From Rhodoplanes sp. Z2-YC6860 (lineage in GTDB: Bacteria; Pseudomonadota; Alphaproteobacteria; Rhizobiales; Xanthobacteraceae), in NCBI RefSeq assembly GCF_001579845.1, contig NZ_CP007440.1, forward strand, positions 3,060,029 to 3,124,028: DNA of 64,000 nucleotides, written 5' to 3'. Shown piece after piece: positions 23,475 to 32,532 of the stretch. How positions within the stretch are numbered: the first letter of the stretch is position 1; the number at the start of each line of letters is the position of its first letter. Under the pieces are notes generated by a model that saw only the letters and a program-made list of their open reading frames with translations, was not told where the DNA came from and did no database searches. The position numbers were made by a program, and so were the translations under genes.

Positions 23475-24467
23475 CTACTTCGCCGCCTGCGCCTTTTCCT
23501 TCGCAGCTTCCTTCGCCATGATCTCCGCGACCATCGGCTTCCACTGAGCCATTTCCTGCGCAATCTGGTCGCGGAACTGAGCCGGTGTGGTTCTGACAGT
23601 GTTGGCGCCGGCTTTGCGCATCTGTTCCTTGATCTCCGGATCGTCAGCCATTTTGAGCAGCACGTCCGACAGCTTGTTGATGATCGCGTCGGGCGTCTTC
23701 GCCGGCGCCATGATGGCATTCCAGGTCTCGACCAGGAAGTTCGGTGCTACCGTTTCGTTCAGCGATGGCACGTCCGGCAAATAGGGGCTGCGCCCGAGCG
23801 AGGTGACGCCGATGCCGCGCACGGTGCCAGCTTCGATCTGCGGCAGCGCGTCGGTCATGTTGGCGAAGGAGAAGTCGACATCGCCGGATATCACGGCTGC
23901 CGTCGAAGGGGCACCGCCCTTGAACGGGATGTGCACCACGTGCGTGCCGGTGCGGGCCTCGAACAGCTCCACCGAATAGTGCGTCAGACCGCCAACACCG
24001 CTCGATCCGTAATTCAGCTTGCCGGGGTTTGCTTTCGCATAGGCGACCAGCTCGGCCATCGATTTGACCGGCAAGTCCTTCTTGACGATGACCGCCTGCA
24101 CGATGCTGCTGACGATGCCGACCGGCGCCAGGTCCTTCACTGGGTCATAGGGGATCTTTTGCGCAAAAGGCGCGATCGAGATCGCGCCAATGCTGCAAAC
24201 GCAGAATGTGTAACCGTCGGGTGCCGAAGTGACGACCGCCTGGGTTCCGACAATGCCACCGGCGCCGGCACGGTTCTCGACGATGACCGGCTTGCCCAGC
24301 GTCTTTTCCATGTAGCGGGCGGTCAGCCGGCCGACCAGATCGGTGTAGCCGCCGGGCGCGTAAGGCACGAGCAGCGTGATGGTCCGATCCGGCCAGTCCT
24401 GCGCGTGGAGCGCGGTTGGTGCTGCGAGCAAGCCAAGCGCGAGCAGCATCCGTCCCAGAACGTTCAT
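23475..24467 (-). CDS. Bug-family tripartite tricarboxylate transporter substrate-binding protein
   Basis: A 330-residue receptor starting MNVLGRMLLALGLLAAPT; ATG 24467 follows GGAGG closely and is preferred to an ATG 12 bp upstream. After the signal peptide (ending HAQDWP) the Bug pattern is clear: VPYAPGGYTDLVGR, ENRAGAGGIVG, SAPDGYTFCV and VHIPFKGGAPSTAAVISGDV. The C-terminus is an unusual Ala/Lys-rich helix (KEAAKEKAQAAK). It follows the deacetylase-type amidohydrolase on the same strand after a hairpin, so it may be expressed separately. No membrane partner is nearby. Confidence 0.92.
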   Translation of the reverse strand: MNVLGRMLLALGLLAAPTALHAQDWPDRTITLLVPYAPGGYTDLVGRLTARYMEKTLGKPVIVENRAGAGGIVGTQAVVTSAPDGYTFCVCSIGAISIAPFAQKIPYDPVKDLAPVGIVSSIVQAVIVKKDLPVKSMAELVAYAKANPGKLNYGSSGVGGLTHYSVELFEARTGTHVVHIPFKGGAPSTAAVISGDVDFSFANMTDALPQIEAGTVRGIGVTSLGRSPYLPDVPSLNETVAPNFLVETWNAIMAPAKTPDAIINKLSDVLLKMADDPEIKEQMRKAGANTVRTTPAQFRDQIAQEMAQWKPMVAEIMAKEAAKEKAQAAK

Positions 24468-24598
24468 GGCAACCTCCATTCTATTCTGGGGTTGCGAGAA
24501 GCAAGTTCTTTGCCGCGACAGAATCCTATCGTTTCAAGGGCTTGGCGGACGTCGCGACATTTGGTCCCGCCATTGCCAAGGAAATGACCAAACGAAAC

Positions 24599-24623
24599 GG
24601 GCGCGCGATCATCTCGCGCGCCC
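24599..24623 (-). terminator. Likely rho-independent terminator after the molybdenum-hydroxylase/amidohydrolase operon
   Basis: A 10-bp perfect GC-rich stem (24599-24608 with 24614-24623) with a 5-nt loop TCATC lies 26 bp after the stop of the minus-strand amidohydrolase. On that strand it is followed by CGTTTCGTTTGG, a moderate T-rich tail. It would separate the operon from the Bug gene downstream. Confidence 0.6.
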
Positions 24624-24649
24624 GGGCTGTTGCCAATCCGTGGCGGGCG

Positions 24650-25927
24650 TCAGGCGGCGATCGCCTCCGGCAGAATCGAGGCGGTGGCGTCGTAGCGCAG
24701 GCCTGCGCGCAGGCAGAACAGCGGCTGTAGCAGGCGCTCGGCCAGCACCTGGTTCTTCTCGTTGTCGCGCAGCAGGAACTTGCCGCGCTGGTCGGCAAGC
24801 ACCGACACGTCGGCGTCGAGCCCAGGCTTCAGCGAGCCGATTTCGTCCTGTTTGCCGATCATCGCTGCTGCATTGGTGGTCACCATCGGCACAACCTGTT
24901 CAAGTGTCAGCCCCAGAGCCAGCATCGAGCTCATGGCCTGGGAGAGGCTGAACTTGGCCTGACCGAAGAACGGATTGGCCTCATCGTCAGCATGCTCGGC
25001 GGGTGTGCCGGGCGGTGGCGGCACATGAGTGTTGTAGCCGTGCATGTCGGCGCCGAGTGTGTCCGGCACGATCCCGGCATCGAGCGCCTTGCGCGCCAGA
25101 CGGTAGGAGAAGTGGCTGCCGTGGCCGACGTCGACCTTCAAGCCGCGCGCCAGCGCAGCCTTGATCACCTCGTGCACCTCGCCCTCGCGGTTGACGAAAC
25201 CGCCCGGATGCCGCGTGAACGGGTGCGCCAGGATGTCGCCCGGCCGCAGCTCGGGAATGACGCGCTCGAGAATCGTGTCGGCGTCCTCGCCGTTGGCGCC
25301 GCTCTTCGGCAGGCCCCAGAGCTGGCCGAAGTGCACGTAAAGCGGCAGGTTGGTCTTGCGTCCGATCTCGGCCGACATCTGCAGCACCTTGATGCCCCAG
25401 CGCGCGAAGCCGCCGATTTCTGCATGGCCCTTGATGCCGCGCACCAGATCGAGGTTGGACTTCGCGGCGTCGACAGCCGCCTGGATGTTGATGCCGTCCG
25501 GACTATAAAGGGTCGGATAGAGATGACCTTCGAGGCCGCCGACCAGATAGGACGACAGGAAAGCGTAGACGCGGGTCTTGGCTGTCTTGGCGATGAATTC
25601 CCGGAAGCCCGGCAGCGTCATGCAGGACGGGCCGCCCTGATCGATCACGGTGGTCACGCCCGATTGCACGCCGACCAGATCGGGGTCCATGCCGAAGCGG
25701 CCGCTGACATAGCGATAGACATGCGCGTGGGTGTCGATCATGCCCGGGATGACGATGCGGCCGCGGACGTCGATGGATTCCTTGGCGCTGGTCGGCAGGA
25801 TGTCCTTCTGCACGGCCGCGATCTTGCCGTCGCGCACCGCGACGTCCATCACGCCGTTGATGCTTGAAGCAGGATCGATGACATGGCCGCCGCGCAGCAG
25901 CAGGTCATAGGGTTTGTTGTCGGACAT
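24650..25927 (-). CDS. Amidohydrolase/deacetylase-family metallohydrolase (EF0837/Atu3266 type)
   Basis: A 425-residue enzyme. The opening LLLRGGHVIDPASSINGVMD and metal motif GMIDTHAHVYRYVSGRFGMD, then VQSGVTTVIDQGGPSC, are typical of the EF0837/Atu3266 group, members of which cleave N-acyl or O-acyl substrates such as acetyl-(R)-mandelate. Further ligands are in LYVHFGQL, ILAHPFTRHPGG and the Asp in TLGADMHGYNTH. It is the last gene of the minus-strand block that begins with the Mo-binding subunit (32532), 131 bp after the Fe-S subunit. It could open a lactam or remove an acyl group formed upstream in the pathway. Confidence 0.88.
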   Translation of the reverse strand: MSDNKPYDLLLRGGHVIDPASSINGVMDVAVRDGKIAAVQKDILPTSAKESIDVRGRIVIPGMIDTHAHVYRYVSGRFGMDPDLVGVQSGVTTVIDQGGPSCMTLPGFREFIAKTAKTRVYAFLSSYLVGGLEGHLYPTLYSPDGINIQAAVDAAKSNLDLVRGIKGHAEIGGFARWGIKVLQMSAEIGRKTNLPLYVHFGQLWGLPKSGANGEDADTILERVIPELRPGDILAHPFTRHPGGFVNREGEVHEVIKAALARGLKVDVGHGSHFSYRLARKALDAGIVPDTLGADMHGYNTHVPPPPGTPAEHADDEANPFFGQAKFSLSQAMSSMLALGLTLEQVVPMVTTNAAAMIGKQDEIGSLKPGLDADVSVLADQRGKFLLRDNEKNQVLAERLLQPLFCLRAGLRYDATASILPEAIAA

Positions 25928-26058
25928 GGCAGATCTCCGGGTCAGCGGTGCTGGTGGGTTGACGAATTATAGGGGAGGGCGTCCGGCCTTTTCGAGCATC
26001 TGCCGGAGCAGATATTGCCTGAATGCGAGGCACCGAATGCGAATTCCGCATGGCGCGC

Positions 26059-27255
26059 TCAGCCGCTCCAAAATCGGCGCACGAAGCCGGTAATCCGGGT
26101 CCATAGCGCCGACCGAGCGATGGCGGCGGCGTCGAGCGTTTCCGCGGTCTCGGCGGCGGCTGGCCGGCCGGACATCCGGGCTTCGAGGTTTTGCGTGAAC
26201 ACGCGGGTGAGGTGATCGGCGACGTCCTTGACCAGCCCGGAGCGGCTGAACTGGGCCAGTACGCCGGAGAGGAGGAACCTCACCGCGACCTCGACCTGCG
26301 ATGCCGATGCGCCGCTCGATTGCACCGCATAGGTGATGATGGCGCGCGCGCTCGACGGGCTTTTGGCGTCGCGGCCGGCGCCGCGCACGGTGCCGCGGAA
26401 CTGGCTGTCATCGCGGGAGACATCAAGCACGCCGTGAAACGCGCTGACGATCGGGCCGAGCTTGACGTTGACCTCCCCCTCGGCGCGGCTTCCTTGCATC
26501 GGCCGCGTCAGCCGCGCACCGGGCATGCAGCGCGTCACCTGATCGAGATCGGCGAAGAAACGCCAGACCTGATCGCGCCCGAAGGGCACCGCGAAGGACT
26601 GGCGCAACTCGACACCTTGCTGCTCGACCGCGGCCCAGTCGATAACGTCGAAATTTTCCGTAAGCGAGAGCGCCGCCGGTTTTGCCGCGGTGTTCGAAGC
26701 CGGTCTTTGCGAGAAATCCTGCCTTGTCGTCGGCGCGTGCGAGCCGACCGGCCCGATGCGGCCGTTGGCTGCGGGCTTGGCGTAACCCGCAGCCTTCGCC
26801 GCGGCCTGCGCGCTCTGGATCGCTTTGACGATGCCGACATAGCCGGTGCAGCGACAGAGATTGCCGGAAAGCTCCAGGCGAATGCGCTTCTCGTCGGCAT
26901 CGGGCAGCCGCGTAATGATGTCGCGCGCCGTCATCAGCATGCCGGGCGTACAGAAGCCGCATTGCAGGCCGTGATTGTCGGCAAAGGCCTCGCGCAGCAG
27001 CCCCATTACAGGGTCCTTCTCGAAGCCTTCCAGCGTGGTGATCTCCGCGCCATTCGCTGCGGCCGCAAAGGTGATGCACGAGCGCGCCGGTGCGCCGTCG
27101 ATCCACACCGTGCAGGCGCCGCAGACACCGTGCTCACAGCCCACATGCGTGGCGGTCAGCGCCTGATGTTCCCGCAGAAAGTCGGCAAGGTTCAGCCGCG
27201 GCTCGACCTGAGCCTGCACGCCGCAGCCGTTGATGGTGAGAGACAGCGGTTTCAC
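26059..27255 (-). CDS. Fusion of 2Fe-2S subunit (CoxS-like) with CoxG-like SRPBCC domain
   Basis: A 398-residue protein with a GTG start at 27255 overlapping the stop of the FAD subunit gene (GTGA). Residues 1-155 are the two-cluster ferredoxin subunit of molybdenum hydroxylases: Cys40, Cys45, Cys48, Cys60 for one cluster and Cys99, Cys102, Cys134, Cys136 for the other. A linker at 160-205 leads to a CoxG-like SRPBCC domain (about 215-360: [36 protein letters not shown]). The tail ends [14 protein letters not shown]. CoxG proteins are thought to anchor or assemble the dehydrogenase at the membrane; here this function is covalently tied to the electron-transfer subunit. Confidence 0.9.
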   Translation of the reverse strand: MKPLSLTINGCGVQAQVEPRLNLADFLREHQALTATHVGCEHGVCGACTVWIDGAPARSCITFAAAANGAEITTLEGFEKDPVMGLLREAFADNHGLQCGFCTPGMLMTARDIITRLPDADEKRIRLELSGNLCRCTGYVGIVKAIQSAQAAAKAAGYAKPAANGRIGPVGSHAPTTRQDFSQRPASNTAAKPAALSLTENFDVIDWAAVEQQGVELRQSFAVPFGRDQVWRFFADLDQVTRCMPGARLTRPMQGSRAEGEVNVKLGPIVSAFHGVLDVSRDDSQFRGTVRGAGRDAKSPSSARAIITYAVQSSGASASQVEVAVRFLLSGVLAQFSRSGLVKDVADHLTRVFTQNLEARMSGRPAAAETAETLDAAAIARSALWTRITGFVRRFWSG

Positions 27256-28091
27256 AACACGCTCGCCTGATTGGCCGCACGCTTCAAAGCGACAACGGCG
27301 AGGCTTCGGATGTATTCGTCCTTCACGTTCTTTCCATCGAGAAGCTTGAGCACAGTCTGTTGATCGAGGCGCTCGGCGATGCCTGGCTCGAATTTTCCGC
27401 CAAACAGCGACGTGGCGTCGGCAACCACGATCGGCGCGGTTTCGATCGCGCCGATCACTGCGCGGAACCTGCCGCGCGCCGGATCGTGCAGCACGCCGCC
27501 GATCGTATGGGCGAATTCGCCGGCCTTCTGGCTGAACTTGTAGAACCCCCAGCGCGCGCCAGCCGAAAGCTTCGGCACACGGACCGCCCGGATCAGTTCT
27601 TGCGGCTTGATCACCGTGGTGAACGACGACACCGTAAGCTCGGCCACTGCGATGGAGCGGCTCCCTTGCGGCGTCCAGACGATGGCCTCGGCGTCGAGCA
27701 GCGACAGCGCCGACAGCCAATCCGCTGCCGGATCGGCATGCGCCAGACTGCCGCCGATCGTGCCGCGATTGCGCACCGCGCGATAGGCGATGCGGCCGGC
27801 GACGCGCTGCATCAGGCCGGCGAAATGATCCGGCACGCGTCCGTCCTCGATATTGGCGTGGGTGATGCACGCGCCGATCTCAAGGTGATCGGCCGTCTCG
27901 CTGATCGCGGCCAGTCCGGCGATCGCGGTGATGTCGACCAGCAGATCGGGCTGCGCGAGCCGCAGATTGAGCATCGGCCCGAGCGATTGCCCGCCGGCCA
28001 GAACCTTGGAGAAGCCGTTGGCCTGGCCGAGCAGCATCGCGGCATCGGCGAGCGTCGAAGGCCGCTCGTAGTCGAACGCGACAGGTTTCAT
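27252..28091 (-). CDS. Molybdenum hydroxylase FAD-binding subunit (CoxM-like)
   Basis: A 279-residue medium subunit. The FAD pyrophosphate motifs are AGGQSLGPMLNLRL (32-45) and TIGGSLAHADPAADW (111-125), followed by the CoxM C-terminal domain (SAGARWGFYKFSQKAGEF). It receives electrons from the 2Fe-2S clusters and passes them to an acceptor. It lies between the lone 2Fe-2S protein gene (19 bp upstream) and the CoxS-CoxG fusion (overlapping). Size is normal for the family. Confidence 0.93.
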   Translation of the reverse strand: MKPVAFDYERPSTLADAAMLLGQANGFSKVLAGGQSLGPMLNLRLAQPDLLVDITAIAGLAAISETADHLEIGACITHANIEDGRVPDHFAGLMQRVAGRIAYRAVRNRGTIGGSLAHADPAADWLSALSLLDAEAIVWTPQGSRSIAVAELTVSSFTTVIKPQELIRAVRVPKLSAGARWGFYKFSQKAGEFAHTIGGVLHDPARGRFRAVIGAIETAPIVVADATSLFGGKFEPGIAERLDQQTVLKLLDGKNVKDEYIRSLAVVALKRAANQASVL

Positions 28092-28110
28092 GATCGCCGT
28101 GCCTCAAGCA

Positions 28111-28461
28111 TCAGAACCGTTCCTTGCGCGCCAGCGTGTTGGTCACGAGATCGCGGATGACCGGGACATTCGGCAGCGGATCGAGCTGGATCACCCGCTC
28201 ATGGAGCTTGGCGATGCAGGCGTATTCGACATTGCCGTCGATCAGCATCGTGCATTCCTTGCAGACATTGGCATTGAAGCAGCTGAAACGCACGGCGAGG
28301 CCTGGATCGTCGTTGAGGCGGATGCGGACCAGGCCATCCAGCACCGAATCGCCGTCCTCAAAGGCGACGCTGAACTCCTCATAGCGGCCGTGCTCGCGGT
28401 CGGTGCCGCGCCAGATGCGCAGCCGCGCGGTTTTGGTCGGCGTGGCGCCGTCAGGTGTCAT
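28111..28461 (-). CDS. Stand-alone 2Fe-2S protein, fumarate-reductase iron-sulfur subunit-like
   Basis: A 116-residue protein like only the N-terminal ferredoxin domain of SdhB/FrdB: RLRIWRGTDREHG strand, SVLDGLVRIRLNDDPGLA, then the cluster ligands Cys61, Cys67, Cys70 (FSCFNANVCKEC) and Cys82 (VEYAC). The second domain with the 3Fe-4S and 4Fe-4S clusters is absent. Its ATG overlaps the flavoprotein stop (ATGA), so the two proteins are made in step and probably form a two-subunit flavin reductase or dehydrogenase. Truncation looks genuine because the reading frame ends cleanly (TLARKERF) with normal spacing to the next gene. Confidence 0.85.
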   Translation of the reverse strand: MTPDGATPTKTARLRIWRGTDREHGRYEEFSVAFEDGDSVLDGLVRIRLNDDPGLAVRFSCFNANVCKECTMLIDGNVEYACIAKLHERVIQLDPLPNVPVIRDLVTNTLARKERF

Positions 28462-30152
28462 GCACCCACCCGTTTGAATGCCGAGACGATCTCGCCGCTC
28501 TCCAGCATCAGGCGCTGGTTGGCGAGGAAGCGTTCGTCGGCCTTGGGGAAATCATCGCGCTGATGCGCGCCGCGGCTTTCTTGCCGGTTCAGCGCCGCGG
28601 TCGCGACGGCTTCCGCTGCGAGAAGTCCGTTGCGCAGCTCGAACCACTCGACCACGCTGGTGTTGAAGTCGGCTTCGGGCGCAATCGACAACTCGTCGAG
28701 CTCGCTCTGCCGCATGGCGTGGATGCGGTCGCGTGCAGCTTCGAGATCGGCGGCGTTGCGGAAGGCGCCGACCTTGCTCCACATCAGCGCCTTGACCTCG
28801 GCCATCAATTGCCCGGGCGAGCGCGTGCCGCTGATGTTGCGTCCGGAGACCTTGCGGACGAGTTCAAGATGCGGCTGCGCCGCCTTGTCGTCCCAGCGCG
28901 AGGTTTTGTTGCGCGTGGCATATTTCGCGGCACTCTCGCCGGCGCGCTCGCCAAACACCAGCGCTTCGGGAAGCGCGTTGCCGGACAGCCGGTTGGCGCC
29001 GTTCGCGCCGCCGGCGATCTCGCCCGCCGCATAAAGCCCTGGCACGGTGGAGGCCATTTCGGTGTCCACCTCGATCCCGCCCATCTGGTAATGCGCGATC
29101 GGGAAGATCTCGACGGGCTGCCGGGTGAGATTGATGTTGTTGCGCGCGAAGATCTCGGTCACCGGACCGAGCGCATCCTTTAGCTTCTGCTCGTCGATGT
29201 GCTGGAACGACAGATAGACGCCGCCATGTGGCGAGCCCCGGCCGGCCTCGACCTCCTTGTAAATCGCATAGGTCAGGATATCGCGGGCGGTGTCATAAGA
29301 GCCGCCATCGGCCTCCCCGTAGCGGTGCAGGAACTCCTCGCCGAGCCCGTTGAGCAGGCGCCCGCCGAGCTTCACTCGCGTCGGCTCCCAAGTAGTCGGG
29401 TCGAGCCCGACCATGCGCGGCGCCAGATGGCCGTTTGGGTAGAACTGCAAAAACTCGATGTCGATGACGCGCGCGCCGCTGCGCAGCGCAAGGCCCACGC
29501 CTTCGCCGGCCAGATTGTTCGATGCGGTCGTGCGCTGGAACATCTTGGTCATGCCGCCGGTACACAAGATCACCGCGCTGCATTTGATTTTCACCGGCGC
29601 CGAGGTCGGCACATCGATGCCGACCGCGCCCGCAACCTCGCCGTCGCGCACCACGATATCCGTGATGGTGACGTTGCTGAGCCTGCGGATGCCCGCATCG
29701 CGGCTGGTCTTGTTGCGGAGCGCCGCGCAGATCGCGGCGCCCGTGCTGAGAAAATCGACATAGACGCAGCGCTTGCGGCTGTGGCCGGGAGCCTTGACCT
29801 GGTTGATCTTGCCGTCGTCGCTGCGCGCCCAGTTGACCTTCCAGCCTTCGAGTTCGCGAATGCGTTTTGGGCTGCCTTCGCAGAGCAATGCCGCGAGCTT
29901 CTCGTTGCAGAGCCCGCGTCCGGCGTCGAGCGTGTCCTTGAGATGCAGCTCCGGATTGTCCGGCTCGGATTCGCCGAGCGCCGAGGCGCAGGTCATCTGC
30001 GCCATGATGGTCGCACCGCCGCGTCCGACCACGTTCTTGTCGATCAGGATCACGCGGGCGCCGTTGCGCGCTGCCGCGACCGCAGCAAACATGCCGGCGC
30101 CGCCGCCGCCGACCACCATAACGTCGCTCTCCAATGCAATATCATCGACCAT
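28458..30152 (-). CDS. FAD-dependent fumarate reductase/succinate dehydrogenase-like flavoprotein
   Basis: A 564-residue flavoprotein starting MVDDIALESDVMVVGGGGAG (ATG 30152). The Rossmann motif GGGGAGMFAAVAAARNG is followed by GGATIMAQMTCA; the covalent-FAD His of SdhA is absent there, so FAD should be non-covalent. QFYPNGHLAPRM and HYQMGGIEVDTEM (the HxxGG-like catalytic region) and the capping domain follow. The C-terminal helices (VEWFELRNGLLAAEAVATAA, then ESRGAHQRDDFPK) are typical of FrdA. It sits between the Mo-subunit gene and a matching 2Fe-2S gene. It may reduce or desaturate the ring product of the molybdenum hydroxylase; substrate unknown. Confidence 0.9.
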   Translation of the reverse strand: MVDDIALESDVMVVGGGGAGMFAAVAAARNGARVILIDKNVVGRGGATIMAQMTCASALGESEPDNPELHLKDTLDAGRGLCNEKLAALLCEGSPKRIRELEGWKVNWARSDDGKINQVKAPGHSRKRCVYVDFLSTGAAICAALRNKTSRDAGIRRLSNVTITDIVVRDGEVAGAVGIDVPTSAPVKIKCSAVILCTGGMTKMFQRTTASNNLAGEGVGLALRSGARVIDIEFLQFYPNGHLAPRMVGLDPTTWEPTRVKLGGRLLNGLGEEFLHRYGEADGGSYDTARDILTYAIYKEVEAGRGSPHGGVYLSFQHIDEQKLKDALGPVTEIFARNNINLTRQPVEIFPIAHYQMGGIEVDTEMASTVPGLYAAGEIAGGANGANRLSGNALPEALVFGERAGESAAKYATRNKTSRWDDKAAQPHLELVRKVSGRNISGTRSPGQLMAEVKALMWSKVGAFRNAADLEAARDRIHAMRQSELDELSIAPEADFNTSVVEWFELRNGLLAAEAVATAALNRQESRGAHQRDDFPKADERFLANQRLMLESGEIVSAFKRVGA

Positions 30153-30177
30153 GCAAAATGCCTGATGGGTGGCGGCC

Positions 30178-32532
30178 TTACGCCGCGGGTCTGGTTTTGG
30201 CGAGAGCTTCGAGAATGCGTCGCGGCGTGATCGGGATTTCGCAGATCTCGACGCCGAGCTTCGACAGCGCATCGTTGACCGCGTTGGCAACCGCGGCGCC
30301 CGGGCCGATCGCGCCGCCTTCGCCGACGCCCTTCTGGCCGAATTCGGTGTAGGGCGACGGCGTCTCCATGTGAAAGACGCGCACATCCGGCATCTCGGCG
30401 CTGCCGGGCAGGAGATAATCGGCGAGCGTCGAGGCGAGCGGCTGGCCTTGCGCGTCGAACGGCATCTCCTCGAACAAAGCGGCGCCGATGCCTTGCGCGG
30501 TGCCGCCGTGAATCTGACCATCGACGATCATCGGGTTGATCAGGACACCGGCGTCTTCGACCACGACGTAGTCGAGAATCTCGACGCCGCCGGTTTCGGG
30601 ATCGACCGCAACGACAGTTGCGTGCGCGGAGCCGGTGTGCACGCCAGTGAGACGCCCCGGCGCGTAGCCGCCGGTGACCTCGAGGCCGTGAGGATCGATG
30701 TCGCCGGGCAGATCGGCTGGTGTGAGGTAGTAGGAACGGGCGATGTCGGCGAGCGAGACGTTGCCGTGCGGTCCGTAGACGCCGCCGTCACGCACCTGCA
30801 CCGAATTGACGTCGGTCTGCAGCATCGCGGCGCCAATCACGGCGAGGCGCTTCGCCAGTTCGTTGCAGGCGCGCGACGTTGAGCCGCCAGCCCAGACGAT
30901 GGCCCGCGAGCCCCAGGCACCGCTGGAATAGGGCGAATTCTCGGTGTCGCCGAGCTTGACGACGATGTTGGAGGTGTCAACGCCCAGGCATTCGCTCGCG
31001 ATCTGCGCGAGCGTGGTTTCGAGTCCCTGGCCGATGGCCTGGATCCCGTTGCGAACTTCGAGCCGGCCGTCGGGCGTGATGCGGGCGAAGGTCTGCTCGT
31101 AGAACACGCGACGCTTGCCGTCGGCCGTGGTGCCGTGGGCGGTCTGCTCCGAGAAGATCGAGATGCCGAGCCCGATCAAGCGGCCGTCCGGTTCGCCGCG
31201 TTTTTGCCGGACGCGCACGGCGGGAACGTCGATCGCTTCGACAGCCTTGTTGAGCAGTCCGGGATAGTCGCCGCTGTCGAAATGCTTGTCGGTGACGTTG
31301 TCGAACGGCATCTGGTCGGCGCGCACCAGATTGGCGAGCCGCACCTCGTAAGGCTCCTTGCCGATCTGGCGCGCAATTGCATCAATGACCAGCTCCATCG
31401 CATAGCAGACGTTCGGGCGCGCGACGCCGCGATACGGCAGCTGCGGGCATTTATTGGTGACGACGCCCGTGGATTTGCAGCGATAGACCGGAATGTCATA
31501 GGGGCCGGGGAGGATGGCCGCGACCTGCGACGGCTCGATCGCCGACGTGAACGGGTAGGCCGAGTAGGCGCCGGAATCGACCGCGGCCTTGGCGTCGAAG
31601 GCGATGAACTTGCCGCTCTGATCGGTGTAAGCCGTGATCGCGTAATGGTGCTCGCGGCAATTGGCGTTTGCGGTGAGCTGCTCGCGCCGGTCTTCCAGCC
31701 AGCGAACCGGCTGTCCGAGCTGCATCGCGAGCCAGCACAGGCAGATTTCCTCGCCGGCCATGATCGCCTTGTAGCCGAAGCCGCCACCGACATCGGCCGA
31801 AACCACGCGCACCTGAAGCTCGGGAATTCCCAGCACCTGTGCGAGGCCGGTGCGCACGACGTGGGGAAACTGTGTCGCGCCGTGCAACGTCAATTGCTGC
31901 TGGCCCGGCTCCCATGTCGCGACAAAGCCGCGGCATTCGATCGGCGACATCACCTGCCGCGCGGTGCGCAATTCACGCGTGACCTTCACCGGTGCGTTTT
32001 TCGCCGCGGCCTCCACCGGCCCGTCGTAGCCGACTTCGAGAAAGACGTTTCGCTTGATGGTGTCGTGCACCTGCGCGCTGTCTGGCTCTATGGCCTTCAG
32101 CATGTCAACGACGGCCGGCAACTCGTCGTATTCGAGCACCACCTGTGCAGCGATATCTTCGGCTTGCGCGCGGGTATCGGCGACGCACATCGCGATCAGC
32201 TCGCCCACATGGCGCAGCTTGTCGGTGGCGAGCGGCGGCTGTTCGGAAACCTGGAAGCCCGGCAAACCAGACACCGCGCGGATATTGTTCACGCCGGTCA
32301 GGTCCTTGGCGACATAAACCTGAGACCGCAGATGCTCCGGGATGCGGATACCGGTGAGGCGCGCATGCGCCACCGGGCTCCGGACGAACGCCACCTCGCG
32401 CATCCGCGCAAAACGAAGATCAGCGATGTATTGTCCGCGGCCGTGCAGGAAGCGATTGTCCTCCTTGCGGCGAAGCCTGACACCAATCCCGGTCTTGTTC
32501 AAAGTTCGGGCCTCCGCTAGGCGCTGCTTCAA
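30178..32532 (-). CDS. Molybdenum hydroxylase large subunit (CoxL/xanthine dehydrogenase family)
   Basis: A 784-residue molybdopterin-binding subunit. The N-terminal a/b hammerhead domain starts TGIGVRLRRKEDNRFLHGRG. Cofactor motifs are GGGFGYKA (about 250), AVDSGAYSAYPF, QLPYRGVARPN (the AYRGAGRP-type loop) and GQKGVGEGGAIGPGAA near 745, whose Glu is the catalytic base. The CO-dehydrogenase CSFR loop is not present, so it is an N-heterocycle or aldehyde hydroxylase rather than a CO dehydrogenase. First gene of a block with the flavoprotein, 2Fe-2S, CoxM-like and CoxS-CoxG genes, divergent from the Liv importer. Confidence 0.94.
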   Translation of the reverse strand: MKQRLAEARTLNKTGIGVRLRRKEDNRFLHGRGQYIADLRFARMREVAFVRSPVAHARLTGIRIPEHLRSQVYVAKDLTGVNNIRAVSGLPGFQVSEQPPLATDKLRHVGELIAMCVADTRAQAEDIAAQVVLEYDELPAVVDMLKAIEPDSAQVHDTIKRNVFLEVGYDGPVEAAAKNAPVKVTRELRTARQVMSPIECRGFVATWEPGQQQLTLHGATQFPHVVRTGLAQVLGIPELQVRVVSADVGGGFGYKAIMAGEEICLCWLAMQLGQPVRWLEDRREQLTANANCREHHYAITAYTDQSGKFIAFDAKAAVDSGAYSAYPFTSAIEPSQVAAILPGPYDIPVYRCKSTGVVTNKCPQLPYRGVARPNVCYAMELVIDAIARQIGKEPYEVRLANLVRADQMPFDNVTDKHFDSGDYPGLLNKAVEAIDVPAVRVRQKRGEPDGRLIGLGISIFSEQTAHGTTADGKRRVFYEQTFARITPDGRLEVRNGIQAIGQGLETTLAQIASECLGVDTSNIVVKLGDTENSPYSSGAWGSRAIVWAGGSTSRACNELAKRLAVIGAAMLQTDVNSVQVRDGGVYGPHGNVSLADIARSYYLTPADLPGDIDPHGLEVTGGYAPGRLTGVHTGSAHATVVAVDPETGGVEILDYVVVEDAGVLINPMIVDGQIHGGTAQGIGAALFEEMPFDAQGQPLASTLADYLLPGSAEMPDVRVFHMETPSPYTEFGQKGVGEGGAIGPGAAVANAVNDALSKLGVEICEIPITPRRILEALAKTRPAA

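Noticed and set aside
30178-32532. Carbon monoxide dehydrogenase (CoxL form I)
   Set aside because: The AYxCSFR active-site loop is absent; the corresponding text is PYRGVARP, as in other xanthine-oxidase-family hydroxylases.
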